Below are positions 48,901 through 63,432 of a DNA stretch of 64,000 nt, piece by piece. Every line of letters starts with the position of its first letter. The stretch's first letter is position 1. The DNA is from Serinus canaria (taxonomy: Eukaryota; Chordata; Aves; Passeriformes; Fringillidae): positions 62,171,543 to 62,235,542 of the forward strand of contig NC_066314.1 in the NCBI RefSeq assembly GCF_022539315.1, read 5' to 3'. The notes below the pieces were generated by a model, which was not told where the DNA came from, did not search any database, and saw only the letters and a list, made by a program, of their open reading frames with translations. Made by a program: the position numbers and the translations under genes.

Positions 48901-51900
48901 AAAAAAAGAACATCTGCTTTGACCATTTAAAATTTATTTATTTAATTATCAATTAATCTGGTGCTTATTGTATGTCTTAGGACTATTTCTTCTGGGCTCA
49001 TTTCTCTTCACTCTCATGATTTACTATTCAGAAGGGGCTTATCCCATTAAATTTATACAGTGTTTTGTGGACTGAAGCCAATATTCTGCATGTTCAAATA
49101 CTGAGTTCTGTCACTGACATTTTTCTGTATATTTTCTTCAAATAGAAGTTACAGATAAATCAGTCACCTCTAGTTTGGCTTACTGATATAGTGATACTCT
49201 GGTTTATTTTGAACAAACCATTAATGGAAAAAAAAATAACCCAGACCCATAAACAACCTAATCAAATTCTGGTTCTTAGATTTTGGTCAACTATGCTTTC
49301 ATCGAGAAACTACTGAATAATTTATGTACTAAAAAGAGCCCACAGAAGGACAAAGATGCTCCAAATAAGAGTTATATTGACTCTGATTCATGAGTGCTTC
49401 TCTGTAACAGACTTCACTGTCATTTTGAACAGAGTTGTCTGATCAAATAACCAATTCTGATTTCCTTTCCCTATTTTCATCTTAAAATATGAAGTACCTT
49501 GAACTATGGCAGATTGATCTTAACCTGTGCATGGATTTTGTGGTTCTGAGCAATATCTGCTTAGTAAGCTTGATGTATTTTACACCCTTTATTTTTATCT
49601 GCTGTGCTTTGATAATGTTATTTTGTCATTGGATGTGGTTTTAGGTTTTTGAAAGGCGATGGCAGCTTAGGCCATTGAGACCAATTTTGCAAACTTGTGG
49701 TTCTGGGCTTCAGGGCATCCTGCATGTAAATGAATTAAAACAAACAAAAATGCACCTTTGATCTCTAACAGATCTTAAATATGGTTACATTAACTTGGCT
49801 CTTATTATAATTTTACCTTTGAATGATGTGAGCCACTTGAGTAATTTCTCCAACCAGCTGAATGTTTTTCTCTGTGAGATAGGAATAAGAGTTACTTTAG
49901 GTACTTTGAGACTCAGAGGGAAAGCAGAGCAAGCCATATTATGTATTTTTTGGAAAACGTTATCATGGCTGAAAGAACACCTCTGTATGTTTATAGGAAG
50001 TGACAAGCTACTGTGTTAGCCTTGCACATATTATGTCTCTGTCATCTTCCAAATGTGTTAAGCACAGCTGGAAGAATTCCCAACAGATGCTTCCTTTTAC
50101 TTATTTTTCTTATTTTTTTCTATTGCACCATTCACAAGAGTTCTTGTCAAAGACCTACTTCACAAAACTTTTTCTGGAATGATTGTTGTACAATACAAGT
50201 ACAATCAGGTATGATAAAAGTTTATTCTTCATCACTATGCCGCTTAAAAAAGCAAGGCTGTTATTTAAACTTAATTAAGAAAGGAGTAATATCTCTAAAG
50301 ACAGTGAAGTGTAACTGGAAAAGGAAGTGCATCCCAAGAAGTGGCAGACACCAGTGCCTAGCTAATGCATTACTTAGGGTGTAAGGGAAGAATTTATTAC
50401 TTATCCTTAGTCTAAATAAGGACACATGACTGGTTTATAGAATAAGGTCCTGGTTCTACAAAGGGACTCATGAGCATGACAATTTTTTGAGGCTCTGAAC
50501 CTGAATTTGTGTAGAAAATACCCCTTTCTGGCAAGGTTACTGGCTGGGGTGCTTTTCAGTGGTAATGAGCACCTGCAGTGCAAAGTGGACCTCTTTTGGT
50601 GCTAGTAGGTGGTAACCAACTTTAAAGATTGGCAAGATCATTTTGAATCCTATGCGTGCTTTCTGTGATCGTTCCACCTCTCTTCCTTCAGTGTCATGTA
50701 GAATTTTAGATTTATAAAAACCCAACAAAGTAAAAAAAGCATGAAGATAAAGGTTTTCTAATATGATAAAAGAAAGAAGAAAGTAAGAACACATGTTTTA
50801 ACTTTGTTAAAGAAGGGCAAGTCCTGTGAGGAGTATCATGGGCTAGAAGTTTAAATGATGAAGATAAATAAATCTTAAGCTATTTTCATTCATTGTTTGG
50901 AATTTTAGCTTTCCTCACAAAAGATTAAGAGAAGGGAGAGCACATTTACTTTGTATTCTGTGTTATCTGTTTAAACAGGACTTTCCTGTTTCTATGTCTA
51001 CTTTACAGCTCTCCTGTTCCAGTTTCCTAAATCTTTGTTTTTCTTGCTTTTTTATTCTTACATAGGATATTTTCTACATCAAAGATTATTATTGCTTCCT
51101 TAAAAAATTGTTGCTTTTTGAAACCTTTTTTTATGGGCAAGAGCATTAGCATTATGGTAAAGAACTGAATATTGGTGCAGTTTTGAGATCATCACACATC
51201 ATCAATGTTTCAAAACACTGAGATTTAAAAAGCCTAGCAGGCTGTGTAGCAGATTTTATCAGTGGAGCAAAAATCTTTGCTTAGTATTTGATTTTAAAGT
51301 TTCTCATTCTTTATAAGCTTCTATTTTTATTCCTTTTTCCTTTTGACATATAAGAAAGGGCACATGCAAGCAAAGTATCCACCTATATTTTGCAATGCTT
51401 ATATTTATTTGGAAAATTTTATACTTTTCTGTCTTTTGGTGAGTGATTCATATTTTAACAGACCTTTTTTATGTGGCTATAGTCATTGTAGGGGATCTGT
51501 ATGGGGCAAGGTCATTCAGGATCACAAGTCTGAGCCAGATCAGCTGTGAACACAAGATCACATTTCAGCTAATAAGGCAGAGCAGAATTCAGTGTTGATG
51601 TGGTTTTGTGCTGGTTGCAGAAGGAGACATAGTATTTCATTCTTCATAACAGTGTAGGGGTGAAGGCAATTTTTATGTGAGCTGGCATAAAGACTGCAGG
51701 TACAGAATTAGCCTGTAAAACTCCAGCAAATTTTAACAGGCACACTGAGTTTTGTTTGAAGCTTTGTGTCATGTATGCTTGGAATATTTTTATCTAGTAT
51801 TAGAAGCCCTAAAATTCAGTGCTAATAGTTGAACCATGGACTTTAGCAAGCTTGGAACATATTGGCTTGGAATCAGTTGGTTTTTTAAAATTCTAGAAAT

Positions 51901-54900
51901 ATTTTTGATACTCTTTACAGAAGATGACATTATACTGATAGGTGCATTAAATTTGTTTCTTTCATTCTAATATTTACTGATAATTTTTTATCATTTTCTT
52001 CTACTCTTATTTCATAAACACTGTTTACAGGGAAACAAAGAGTATGTTATGTGCTTTTCTGTCTACTTTTTGTTGTGATAGCTATATATGATTCTAGTCA
52101 TATTGCAATATGTGTAAACTTACTGTCCATTACTGGAAAAACATTTACCTATTTTGACAGTAATTCTTCCATCAAAAGAATCCATAAAAATAAAAACTGC
52201 ATAAAAATAACATCCCTTTCACTCTATATTAAATAATGGGATTTTATGGTTGAAAAATGAAGCGTGGGATATGATAGGAATAAGATACAGTTGCACCTGA
52301 ACTCTTTAATCAGCCTCCACTGTGCATTCAGCATCTTTCCTGAATGAAAATGGAATGTTTTTGGAAATACCCTGTAGCTCAGTAAGTAATAGGACAAAAA
52401 TTATGGACTCAAAGCTACCTGAAAGAACATATTTGGCATCTCCGAGACCTCTTTCCAGGCTTCCAAAACATCCTTCTGAATAGCAAGCATATAATTTATT
52501 GGTCTTTGAGCATGGAACTCACTTTTTTCTTCACAGTTTACTCCTTTTGCCATGAAAATGGTATCTCATTACAATTCAATAAAATTGTTATTGCTTCTCT
52601 GTGGGTGCACATGGCATGTAGTGCCCAAAGACTGGACAACCAGTATTTTTTTCAGTGCCATACTTACCAGCAATATTGAGTTTGGGGGCTGTGCCCACAC
52701 TTCACTGGGCAGACAACCCAGTCACCACCTTTTTTGGATATCACAGAAGGGAAGGTCTCACGACATGATCAAGTCTTGCCTGGAGAGTTAAAATGCATAT
52801 CTCATCTGGGGAACTCAGAAGTCCTTCTCAGTTTCACTGTCTTTATGTAGTCACAGGAGACTCCCTGGCTAAAGTTTGCCTGATAAACAACCTCCTGGAT
52901 TTTTATGTGTCTCCCATCTTCCTGGAAGCAACTATTTCATGACCTTGCACATCAAAAAATCCAATGTGATCCAGAAGCATTGAGTACTAATTCCTTGTAT
53001 TTGCTAACTACTACTGGGTTTTCTTGGCTCTCAGGTGAGCTGAGGAGTCTAGAGCAGTCTTCATTCCAAACACATGGAATGCTTTCATAGCTCAGCCAAC
53101 ACATAGCCTTTGGCTATCTCACTGCTATATGGGACAAACTGATCAGGGTGTGCTCATGATACAGCTGGGAAGCTCTGTCAAGGAGGTTTGTCTCCTAAAA
53201 ACAATGGCTAAACCAACACTTTTATTCTCCCAAAGGTGTGAAGGCATAAACAGATGCCAAAAGCAGGTGTTTTAATGACAGGTACTAGGTCCCCTATATT
53301 ATATTATCCTTGTAGCTGCAGATGGCTGGTTTTTATTTTCCTTCCTGTCTTGCTCTGGTACATCAAGCTGTGCATAGTGAGAAAAGAGCTGTCAAGGTCC
53401 ACTTGGGCTTTATACAGAGAGATACTTTTAACATTCTGACATAATCAAATCTAATGAAATCTCTATTTGATTGTTTGGTCATGTGTGCCACTTTTTAAAA
53501 GGCATTGTTTGAATAACAGGTGAGAGAGAATGGTTTGAAAAAAAGGCAAGAAAGTATTTTCTCTTCATTCATAGTGGTTGCTGGCTTCCTTACTACCCAC
53601 AGAACAGTTAGCATGTTTACATGTGAGCTTAAATGCTGCTCAGAGTTATATGGGTAGTGAAATCTGTCCTCAAAACAACTGCTTGAACTGGTAAGTAATC
53701 CTAGTATTAATGAAAATGTTCTCAGAATCTTGTCTTACAATACAGTATTTTAAATATCCATATGTGTACATATCTGGCATTAGTTGATCTTGTGTTATAA
53801 GAACCAGCTGAAGTTCATGATGTAACCATGTTAACACTTTTTAATAGCTTTTTGAGAACACAACACAATTGTGTTAATGATAATCAGTTAAAGACTCTAT
53901 TTGTTCCAGATGTTACTTTTCTAGGCAAAAAAACCCAACAAAACAAAACATCTTCTATATCCCTGCTTAATATCAAGTAGTCAGAAAAGTCCTAATGTGA
54001 ACCTAATCTCTTTCTTTAGATAACATACTACTGAGCTATAGCTTGAATTGGATATGTGAATACAATTGTGAAAGAAACATAGATGCCTAGAAAAGCCTTT
54101 TTTTTTTTTTTTCTGGCATAGATCTTTAGTTCCCAGTGGCCTCAAGTCCCACACCACAAAATCACTATAATTGGTATGGCTGGCAACTTCTTCTCTCATT
54201 GTCAAACAGATCTTTTACAGTAAATTTGTAGGAACTCTGAAATTGAGCTAATACCAGAAGTATCAAAAGAGAAAAAAGAAAGCAAACCACACACAGATTC
54301 AAGCATACCATTAAATGACTGACTTTTGATAAACTATACTATTAAGTGACCTATATCAACAAAAAAAGACACATTTATTTATTAGTTGCTTACATTTAAA
54401 AGGGTCATCCAAGATAAACTTGACATTTAATGCCTCATCAATAAGAAGGGTACATTTTACTAGACTTATAATAAATAGACATGTCCAGGCTTGTTACTAA
54501 TGTTAAATAAACATTTATCTTAAAAAATATATCTTCAGGAAAGAATCTGCAAATTTGGTGGTGGGGAAACATTATACATGTAAGTTTATGCTGCAGTAGT
54601 AGCTGGGAAATACCTCTAGTTATTACAGTAGACTGCAAGAAATACCTTCTTCTAAGGCTTTCCATTCCTGCATAAAATAGGAACAGGTATGATGGCCCAG
54701 AAGCACTCCTGCTCTAGCACAAATAAAGGAAGGAAGTTCACAATGGGTTCTAGATTCCCACAGTTCTGTACTTCTCTGCATTGCTCCAGAGCATCTCTGC
54801 AATGAAGGTGTCTCAGGCAGAGGACCTACACAAGACCAGAATGAACATGTGACCACATGAGGTGACAACACGAGATGACCACAGGACTTTCAGCCGTGCC

Positions 54901-57900
54901 ACTCACATTCACAGGATGTCCTCAGCATGCAGTCAGCTCTTGCAAGGATGCCTCCTCCTTTCTTTGCTCTAAACACTCTGTGATCCATCACCCTGCTTTT
55001 CCTAAAGGAGCCTTTCATTGCTGCCCTTCAGCATTGCCATTGGCCTTTCCTGACTGTGTGTTACTGGTCAGGGCATTGAGGAGGAGAGAGGAAAGGAGCA
55101 GGAGGCTCCAAGGGAGGGGCTGACCCTACTGCCCAGAAGGAAAGCAGTGTTGCTCTGCCCTGGCACTAGTCATGCTTGGCCTGCTTAGTCAGCATCCCCT
55201 GTCCTACCCAACGAGGTGACTCCAAGGAATTGAGCTACACAGTACAGGTGCCACACATCTGCTGAGATTCCCTCCAATTTAGTCAAAGAACAAAGAAGCA
55301 GGTGGACTGGCAGTGTGGAGAGTGCTATGAGGATCACTCAGGACTATAGAGCTCTTCAGAATGCCTGTGGGGAGGGCATGGATTGCCACTGTTGATAGGA
55401 ATACAGAGAAGACCTTGACCTTGGTGGATACTTTGCAAGGTAAGGGAGTTATACCATCTGTATCAACATATATTGGGCATTGGGCCAAAGTTATAGTCTC
55501 CTTCCAACAGCAAAACCTTTTATTTTTTTGGTCAAGTGTAAAAGTCACTTCTGTTTCACAATTCCACTTCTGTTTTACAATTTAAGATGATTTTATTAGC
55601 CTTACATGGATAAAAGAGTTGTAAAATATTGTAAAATCTGAAAGACAGGCCTTTTTTTCTCAGCTGTTAAATACAAACACTCTTCCTCAAAAGGCATAAA
55701 ATCATTTTTGCTAATACAGACAGAATCTATATAAAAAGGCTACCCATATTAATCACAGTCAGATTAAGCACTGACTTTTTTTTTTTAGAAGCACTATATC
55801 ATGTTTATGCCCTTGATGGGCTGCCTTATTTTGATGTTTTTATAGTGTTAGCAAATTTTGCAGTTCAGGGAAAACCAGAAAATTGAAATACCAGTCATGC
55901 AGTGACAAGGTGGTTTTTTTCCAAAGTATTTAAGAAAAAATTTCATCCCTTAACAGCCATATGTTTTTTTGAAAGAACAATGGGTAAAGTGTGAGTGCCA
56001 TTAACCTTCTCTGTCATGCAGACTGTTGAATTCTCCACTGAGTGTTCATTAAAAAATATCTGCTGTCTCATTTTCTGCATATGACTGTGAACAGAATGTC
56101 CTGCATAGGGAACAGTGGCCATGTAGACAGGAGAGGTGTTCCACTGCCTTTAACTGCATCCTCATGCCTGTAGACCTGGATGTCTGATTCACTGAATGTC
56201 CCCTCCCAGGGAATGATGTACTCTACTTCCTCTTGCTTGTCCCAGATGTCATGGTCACACCTTCTCTCCAAAGGGAGAAAATGCCTGCCAGTGAGTTTGG
56301 TCTGTTCAGCAGGGCTTTGGAAAGGACATATCTTACACAGAGCTACAGGGGTTAAACTGTCTGACATGAGATGAGGGCAGGATGGGCAGTGCTGTGTAAG
56401 GCATGATGTTTTGGAATACTGGGGTGGGCTGGCAGGAATGCAGATCATCTAAGCTGTGTAAGGAATTCAGAGCATGCTGGAGGAAAATTCTCTTAAGGTT
56501 TATTTCTTGACATTAAAGCTGCAATGCTCTCAGTTTCACATAAAGGAGATGTGAAGTGCTAGACAATGTGGGCAGTCAGAGAGTCTGGTCTTGAGTGTGT
56601 TGCTGAAACTGTAACAAGGCAAATTGTAACTGCAACACAGCAGTTGACTTGACTCGTTCTGGCCATAGCCCTGGCATGGGTGTTTTAACATGTGCCAAGC
56701 TGATTATAGTCTGCAGGAGACTATGTGCCAACTGAGAATTGCTGGAAGGCAGGCCAACATCAAAACAGTTAGAGGGTAAACTGCTTGTTGACTTTGTGAG
56801 TGACTTCTGGGAAGAGGGGCAGCCTCTGGCAGCCTCTGAAATTGCTGAGAATGGAAGGAAGTAGTGTCCTCTCAGAAATGCAGTTTAGGGTGGTTATGAG
56901 AAAAAAAATAACCCTTGAGCTTCTTTGAGACAAGAGCTGTGGGAAAGATAAAGTGAGTACATGGACTCAGTGTGGGGGAAGGGAATGAAGAAACTTGCTG
57001 GGTTTGTTAGGAAATTAGTTCCTTTTGCCTTGTTCACTCCAGTTCAGTCTGGAGGATTGGGACCCTATATCAGCCAGTGAAGCCTGGAAGGTTTGGAAAA
57101 CATTGGTCTTCATTTGCCACAAAAGGCAAAAATAGAATGTATATAAGTAAAGGCTTTTAATAAAAATGGGCACACATCATGCAGATACCCTTGCACTTTA
57201 CTCTTTCTGCTGGTAATAGGCTGACCAACACCCCTCAGCTTATCCTTGCCAGCTTTCTTTACAGGGACTGAAATTTATAAGTCATATCTGTGTTTCTTGG
57301 CTTTGGTCTGTGATTAAAATCATTGCAGATGGAGCAGGAGTGGATAGGTAAACTTGTGGCACTTAAATCCAGACATTTATTCATGATGAATTGCATTTAG
57401 TTCATTAGATCAATCTCTCCGAGCATTTTTTCTTCTGCCCTCAATCCCTGCATCGCTAGAACCAAAGGGAGTTGTAGTGTCTGCATGTTTTTAAAATAAA
57501 CAGAAGAATCCTTGATGGTGCTGGACTAGATGTTCCTGATAACATGTTGCCAACAGAAAAGTTCTCATCCTTGAAGAAAGTTTTTCAAGTGGTCATGACA
57601 CTCTCAATCGCGTAAGCCTCTCTTCAGAACAGACATTTGGTGCCCTCAAATGACTCTTCAGACTTGGCTCAGAAACAGGCTGACACAAAAGGGGCTAATT
57701 AACACACACATTTTCATGTGGAGGAATCTGGTTTCCAAACAGATTTTTACCAGTAATATAGCTGACAAGCTGAATCTGCTAGGACTGTTTCTTCCGTCCA
57801 ATTTGAATGAAAATGGGAACAAGGGATAGGAGAAAGAGACATTTCATTCCAGTGACGGTACAGACATGATGAATTCCTTTGAGATCAACTTCTGTCATGT

Positions 57901-60654
57901 TATATTTCTTCTTAAATGGAGCAATGCACAAAATATAAGAGGCAACAAATTAAAATACAGATGTTGCATGTGCCATTTACATATCCACAGAAAATGTGGG
58001 TATAAACATTCCAGGAGAATGTATGCATTATGGAGAAGAAAGAGAACAGGGGTAAAAAGGTGATTCCATGTTATAGCAGTGGTACATTAGAAACTCCATT
58101 TTTCACTTCTGCTATAGACTTCAGATCCTGTAATTCCCTTTATAGTGGTTGCAGCAGTATAGCCCTACTCTGCACAAAATATTTTAATACTGTCTGTGTG
58201 TCTGTCCAGACAATTGTGACAGGACTTTGAGGAAAAACAGTGCAATTGGTAGAACCCAAAATTCAAACACTTCCTCTACTCCCTCATACTCCCCCAACAC
58301 CAGTTAGGAGAATCATCTTTAATGTGCAGGGCCTTGGGCTCTCCTCCTTAGTTAATTTTCTCTCTGTTCCACCTAGATTGAATCTGAATCAACTATTATT
58401 TTACTGTCACCTTTATGGGAAATTATACATATGCCTCTCTCTCACCACAGATACAACTACCAAGTGTTGATAGCTAATTCCTCCAGACTAATCCACTGCC
58501 TGTAGCCCTGCATCTGGCAGAATATTGTAGTGGCTTCTAGTAAAGGGCTCTGGAGGTATGAAGAGATTTTCACATGTTTTGGTGAAACTCACAAGGAGTC
58601 CATTGTAACACTGTGCCCTTTGGATCAAGATTAAAGAAATTACTTTTTTGTCAGTTTATCAAAGGAAAATTAAAGTTCCTTAGACATCAGTTACATTGAA
58701 TCTGAGCCTTTAATCATACTGACAAGAAAAGATAGAGAATTTGAGTTAAAGAATGTGTTCATAGCATTAATGTTGGATGGTTGGTATTTAACTCTGTGTA
58801 AACTACTGATTTTTACCAGGAAGAGTTTTAGCTCACTCAAGTTATGTACTTCTGTATCATTTCAGGTTAAAGTATTCTACCCCATATCACTCTATACATT
58901 AATCCCACATGGCAGACTGAATCACTCTAAAGACTACTAGATAAAATTCTGTAAATGCTTAATTCACAAACCTGTAGCTTTGCATCCAGCAATGCAAGGA
59001 ACTCGAGCAGCAGTTTAGGGGGGAAAAAAGTTGTTATTCTCAATGACACTGCCTGGGCAGTCTTTATTCCATGTGAAACTCAATTTGCAGTATTACCAAA
59101 TATTAATATACTGAAAGCTGTTATAAATGGGTGCTGGATCAAATCCCAGAAAAACCTTTAGGAAATGCTTAATGAAAAAAGTGTTGAACTTGAGGCTTAT
59201 CTTTGAAAAAGTAAGAGAATGCTAAGAGGAAATTATAAATAAACAGAAGATGACCTGGTTAATACATGAACTACTATGCAGTTACTTCAGATTACAGGCT
59301 TTTCCATTTCTGACCAATATAAAATGTGCAAACAAGTTATAATTCCAGAAAGAAAACCTCCTGGACAAACAGCTGGGGGTAATTATGAGACCATGACCAA
59401 GCCATCAACAGTGTAGGTGTTACTTTCAGTTTGGAGCCAAAGGGAAAAGGAGGCAGTTAAAAAAGTACCCTGGGGAGGAGTAGGATGGAGCTGTAAATAC
59501 AAAACAAAGAGGGGCCACTTTAAAAAAAAATAGTAGTAGCAGTAGAGAGCACACAAGGAATAAAAAATATACATGCTCAAAAGAAAAACAGATTTTTAGA
59601 AGCAGAAAAGTGCAGAAATAGTTTAGTTTTCCAAAGTCAGGCTGAATCAGATGTTATAATCCCCCCAGCCCCCAGCAAAACCTAAATAAAATATGTATCT
59701 AATTTTCTTTGCTACTCTTCCTAGAGTGAGTTTGTGACACTCTTCTTCTCTTGCCCTATCGTTTCATTTTTTCTCCTTCTCCTTCAATATTATTTGCAGT
59801 GCACCACAAGTTTTTTGATTCCCCTGTGTTATGTGCTATTCTTCGCTTTTATTGAGGTGCACTTTCGTGGATTGTCTGTATCCTTTAGCATGAATTCTCC
59901 TTTTCACTGCTATTTAATCACTCTACCATACTGAGGATTTGGGATAATGAACTTCAGGTGGAATAAGGTATACAAGAGACTTTTCTTAAAAAACCTTTGC
60001 TTCTAATTAAACAATTTTTTTTTTTTCTATGAGGGATATCCAATCATTGAATGCCATGGGTGTAACTTCTGCCATATAACATGAATAGGTATTCACTGGA
60101 AGTCTAGCATTGTGGACAGATACATTTTGGACAGATATAGTAATCTACTTCACTTTTCTCGTGGCCTTTACTCAACAGAACAGTATTAATTTAGTATTGC
60201 TAAATGAGATGACTAAAATTGTCAGTTCTACCATGATGTAAGATGAAGAAAGAGATTTATCAGTGCTTTTGATTCAGAAAGAGTAATTTTTCTGTCTGAA
60301 CCCTTAAAAGGTAAGCAAGACTGACCAGTTCCAGGCCCTGGAGGAACTATGAGATGAAATTCAGTCTCTCATTCACAGCCAAGGAAAATATTTATGACAG
60401 AAGGTCAGTATGCATTCATACAGCAAATAGGTAATGAGAATCAAAGAAGCCAAGTCCTGTCACTGCCTCATCTGAAACACCTGGTGCAAGCAGATAAGAA
60501 GCTCCCTAGTTTTGTCACAACTTGATTAAAGTACAGATGAATTTTTGGTTGATTTTTATTCACAGGCTTTCTGCTATGTGTTCTACCTTCAAGGTAGCTC
60601 AATTTTTTTTGTCCATTTCATAAATTGCCTATTTAGATTTTGCAACTTTCTTCT

Positions 60655-60701
60655 TGGCTTTAGACCTACTGGTTAGTGCTCTGGCTTTAGACCTACTGGT
60701 T
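60655..60701. repeat. 20-bp direct duplication
   Basis: TGGCTTTAGACCTACTGGTT occurs at 60655-60674 and exactly again at 60682-60701, with a 27-bp period. Confidence 0.92.
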
Positions 60702-61486
60702 TATTATTTGATTAATACCTGGAGCCATCAGGTACACCACATGTAGGTTTTGAACAGTTTTTTAGTCTGAGTTCTTATAGGAAGCACCATACAAACACCA
60801 GAAAATCTTTTTATTAAAAAAAAAAAAATCTTGAAGACTGTTGAAAGAAAGTGTTGAGCTGCAAGAAACAAAAAAATAAAAAAGATGTAACTCTAACTTC
60901 TTATGTTGGTGTGGACTGAGTGTGTATTGCACTGTTTGGGAGGTGTCAAGTTGAGCATGCTCTCTTAACCACAGCCCTTTATAGTGGCTGAGGTCTAAAC
61001 TTGACCCAAGTGCATGTTTAGCCAGATGTCACTTGTGATTACAGGAATTTGGACTGACTTTCAACTGAACCACAAACCTGGATGAATGAATGTTGTTCCA
61101 GATGCATTATCTCATAATCCTAAAGAAAATAACATCTCAGATGAAAGGACTATAGAACTTTCCTTTGTATGAGCTTTGAAAGCTAAGGCTAATCCTGAGA
61201 TCATTGAAAAGGTTGAACCTACCACTGCATGAAATTTTAGCCAAACAGAACTTAAGAGCTCTAATTCTTTTAGAATCCCCTCTAATTAGTAAAAGAATAT
61301 TCAAAATTAATTCAACTGGAAACAGTGATCTTGGAACTTTTAAAACATTTCAATGCATTTTTAATGTGTTTGTTAGCTTACAGTGTGCTAGTAACATCTC
61401 AATCATGTATGGAATATGCTTCATTGTGGGGAACCCTTTACACATATTATTATGCAGAAAGATCTCAGAGATAATAAAATTCAATA

Positions 61487-61565
61487 ACCATAGAATCTTT
61501 TAGGTTGGAAAAAATCTTTAAGATCTTTGAGTCCAACCATTAACCCACTGTCAAGTCAAAATTTG
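61487..61565 (-). mobile_element. Short CR1-like 3' tail
   Basis: The plus strand reads AACCATAGAATCTTTTAGGT TGG, then GATCTTTGAGTCCAACCATT AACCC, the reverse complement of a CR1-type 3' end. About 80 bp are visible before similarity is lost. Confidence 0.65.
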
Positions 61566-62900
61566 TTGACATAATGATTTGCATTGAATATCTGGAGAAA
61601 AGGGGACTGGGAGAAGGACAGGAAATGTTTTGGGGAGCTTCAATCAGTTAATAGCCACTGCACTGCTTACTTTTTGCCCAGCCTGGAAATGAAACTTGAG
61701 GTATTATTGGCAAGGAGGTAATATAAAAGAGGATTTTTAACAAAGGCTTCAGAAGCAGTTATGGAAAGATGTCCACCAAAGCCCACTCCTACTGGGATGA
61801 GCACACATTTATATGTTTTAGTAAATTAGTGTAATTGAAAAAAAGCACCAATTAGGAGAACAAGTGGTGATGCAATTCCCACCCAGGTCAAGCTTCTCTT
61901 CTGGAGCCTCCCTTCAGCACCAGTTGTACTTTGTCCATTTCCAAGAGTTGTTCTTGGCCTTGGTTCCCAGGTAGAACCAAGATAGCACTGGGGCTTTGCA
62001 CCTCCCAGGGCTTGGAGCTCCGGAATTTGTTCTGTCTTTCTGCTTAGGTAAGGCCATGGAAAAGTACTGGGAAAACTAGCTACTAATACAATGGGTGACA
62101 GAGATACAAATGTATTTGTGAAGAGTACAGAGAACACATAAAAGAAAAAAGACAAAACCCAAACAACATCAGTACATTTCTGATCATATATATGTGTCTA
62201 TATATATGATTAATATCATCAATCTTACTCTTCTGTGCTTCAGAAGACACTCCAGGTCACTAGTTTAGTTACTGGCTTTTAACCTAAGACTTTGGATGAA
62301 ATCTTCTCCCCCACAAAGTATTCCAAAAGACATGAAAATAAGCAGGGCTTTCAAACAGGCATGTTAGACCTGAATGTTCAGTGCACAACTGAAGGTTCAC
62401 TGCAGTCAGTACTGAGCTATCAACCTGGATTTCAAATCAAGTTATGGTGTGCTAACATGCTGTCTTCTGTCAACTGAGCAAATCTAAGTGGGTCTTCTTA
62501 GCCTCTAGCTTGAGCAGAAATGAGTCTCAGTTTTAGCTGTTTTCATTGCAGACTGATCTAAGTCACAGTAATTTCCCGTTGTTTCTGGCAGAGTGAACTG
62601 GCAAACAGAGATCATGTGTTGTAAAATAATTTTTCAAGCAACTTGATGGTGAGTCTGAGTCTATATTGAGATATTCTAAAAAAATGAATGCCTGGTAAAA
62701 CTTACAGAGCAAGCTGATTTATACATAGATGCAACAATTAACAAAAGTAGGCCCATTTTCATTGGTGGGACAATGTGTTGGATTACTGGAATAACGGAAT
62801 TAAAACTGGGAAAATAACATGTAATTCCCTGAAACACTGTGAGTACCATTGGTTGGTTTCTTTGGTGTGACCAGGAGTGGAGAAAATTTTTTGAACTCCA

Positions 62901-62977
62901 GTTGCAGAAGCAGCCAGAGAATGAATGCATATAGAATGCATTCATTCTCTTCTGGTTGCAGAAGCAGCCAGAGAATG
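62901..62977. repeat. Nested direct and inverted repeat
   Basis: A 23-bp unit (GTTGCAGAAGCAGCCAGAGA ATG) occurs at 62901-62923 and again at 62955-62977. Between and overlapping them is an exact 15-bp inverted repeat, 62916-62930 and 62936-62950, with spacer ATAGA. The second 23-bp copy therefore follows an inverted copy of the first copy's end. Confidence 0.92.
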
Positions 62978-63363
62978 CATGTACATGGAACAGTGACACA
63001 GGCTAAACCTGCAAGAGTTGGAAATCAGTTATGCTGAAGATATTGCTGTTTATATCTTAGAAAAAGACATTTGAGTTTGCTCACAGGACATATACCTTTC
63101 AGATGTATGTATTAAGCTAATGATGAAGGATTAGGTATTAAATTAGGCAGCTAATTCATATATGTTTGTGTGAAAAAAAATTCTCTCAGCTGGAATTTAA
63201 CACCTTGTTATAGATAAAGTGTATGAATGTATCTTTCTGATGCCAAACAGAAATCTCCAATAATGTCCAGCAATGTTATAATGAGCATCATAGATTTGAG
63301 TAGCTATTCCTTCCAAGTGTACCCTCTTGTAGGAGAAATGAGAGTCTGCTAACATAATATTCA

Positions 63364-63432
63364 ATTATTTCTTTTCCTTCTTTAACCTGCTGCAGCCAAG
63401 TAGCAGCAGGTTAAAGAAGGAAAGGAAATAAT
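63364..63432. repeat. 30-bp inverted repeat, one mismatch, 9-nt spacer
   Basis: Arms at 63364-63393 and 63403-63432 pair over 30 bp with one C/T difference, which is a G-U or A-C position depending on strand. The spacer is AGCCAAGTA. The inner ends are CCTGCTGC and GCAGCAGG. Confidence 0.93.

Noticed and set aside
50013..50384. 123-residue plus-strand open frame
   Set aside because: No domain or homologue recognised, and overlapping frames of similar quality exist; probably chance.
56068..56448. 126-residue minus-strand open frame
   Set aside because: No recognisable domain or signal peptide and no supporting context; consistent with a chance frame in a slightly GC-richer stretch.
57505..57560. 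Possible CR1 tail (GATGGTGCTGGACTAGATGT)
   Set aside because: Only about 20 bp resemble the CR1 end and the following terminal motif is missing, so it is not supported.
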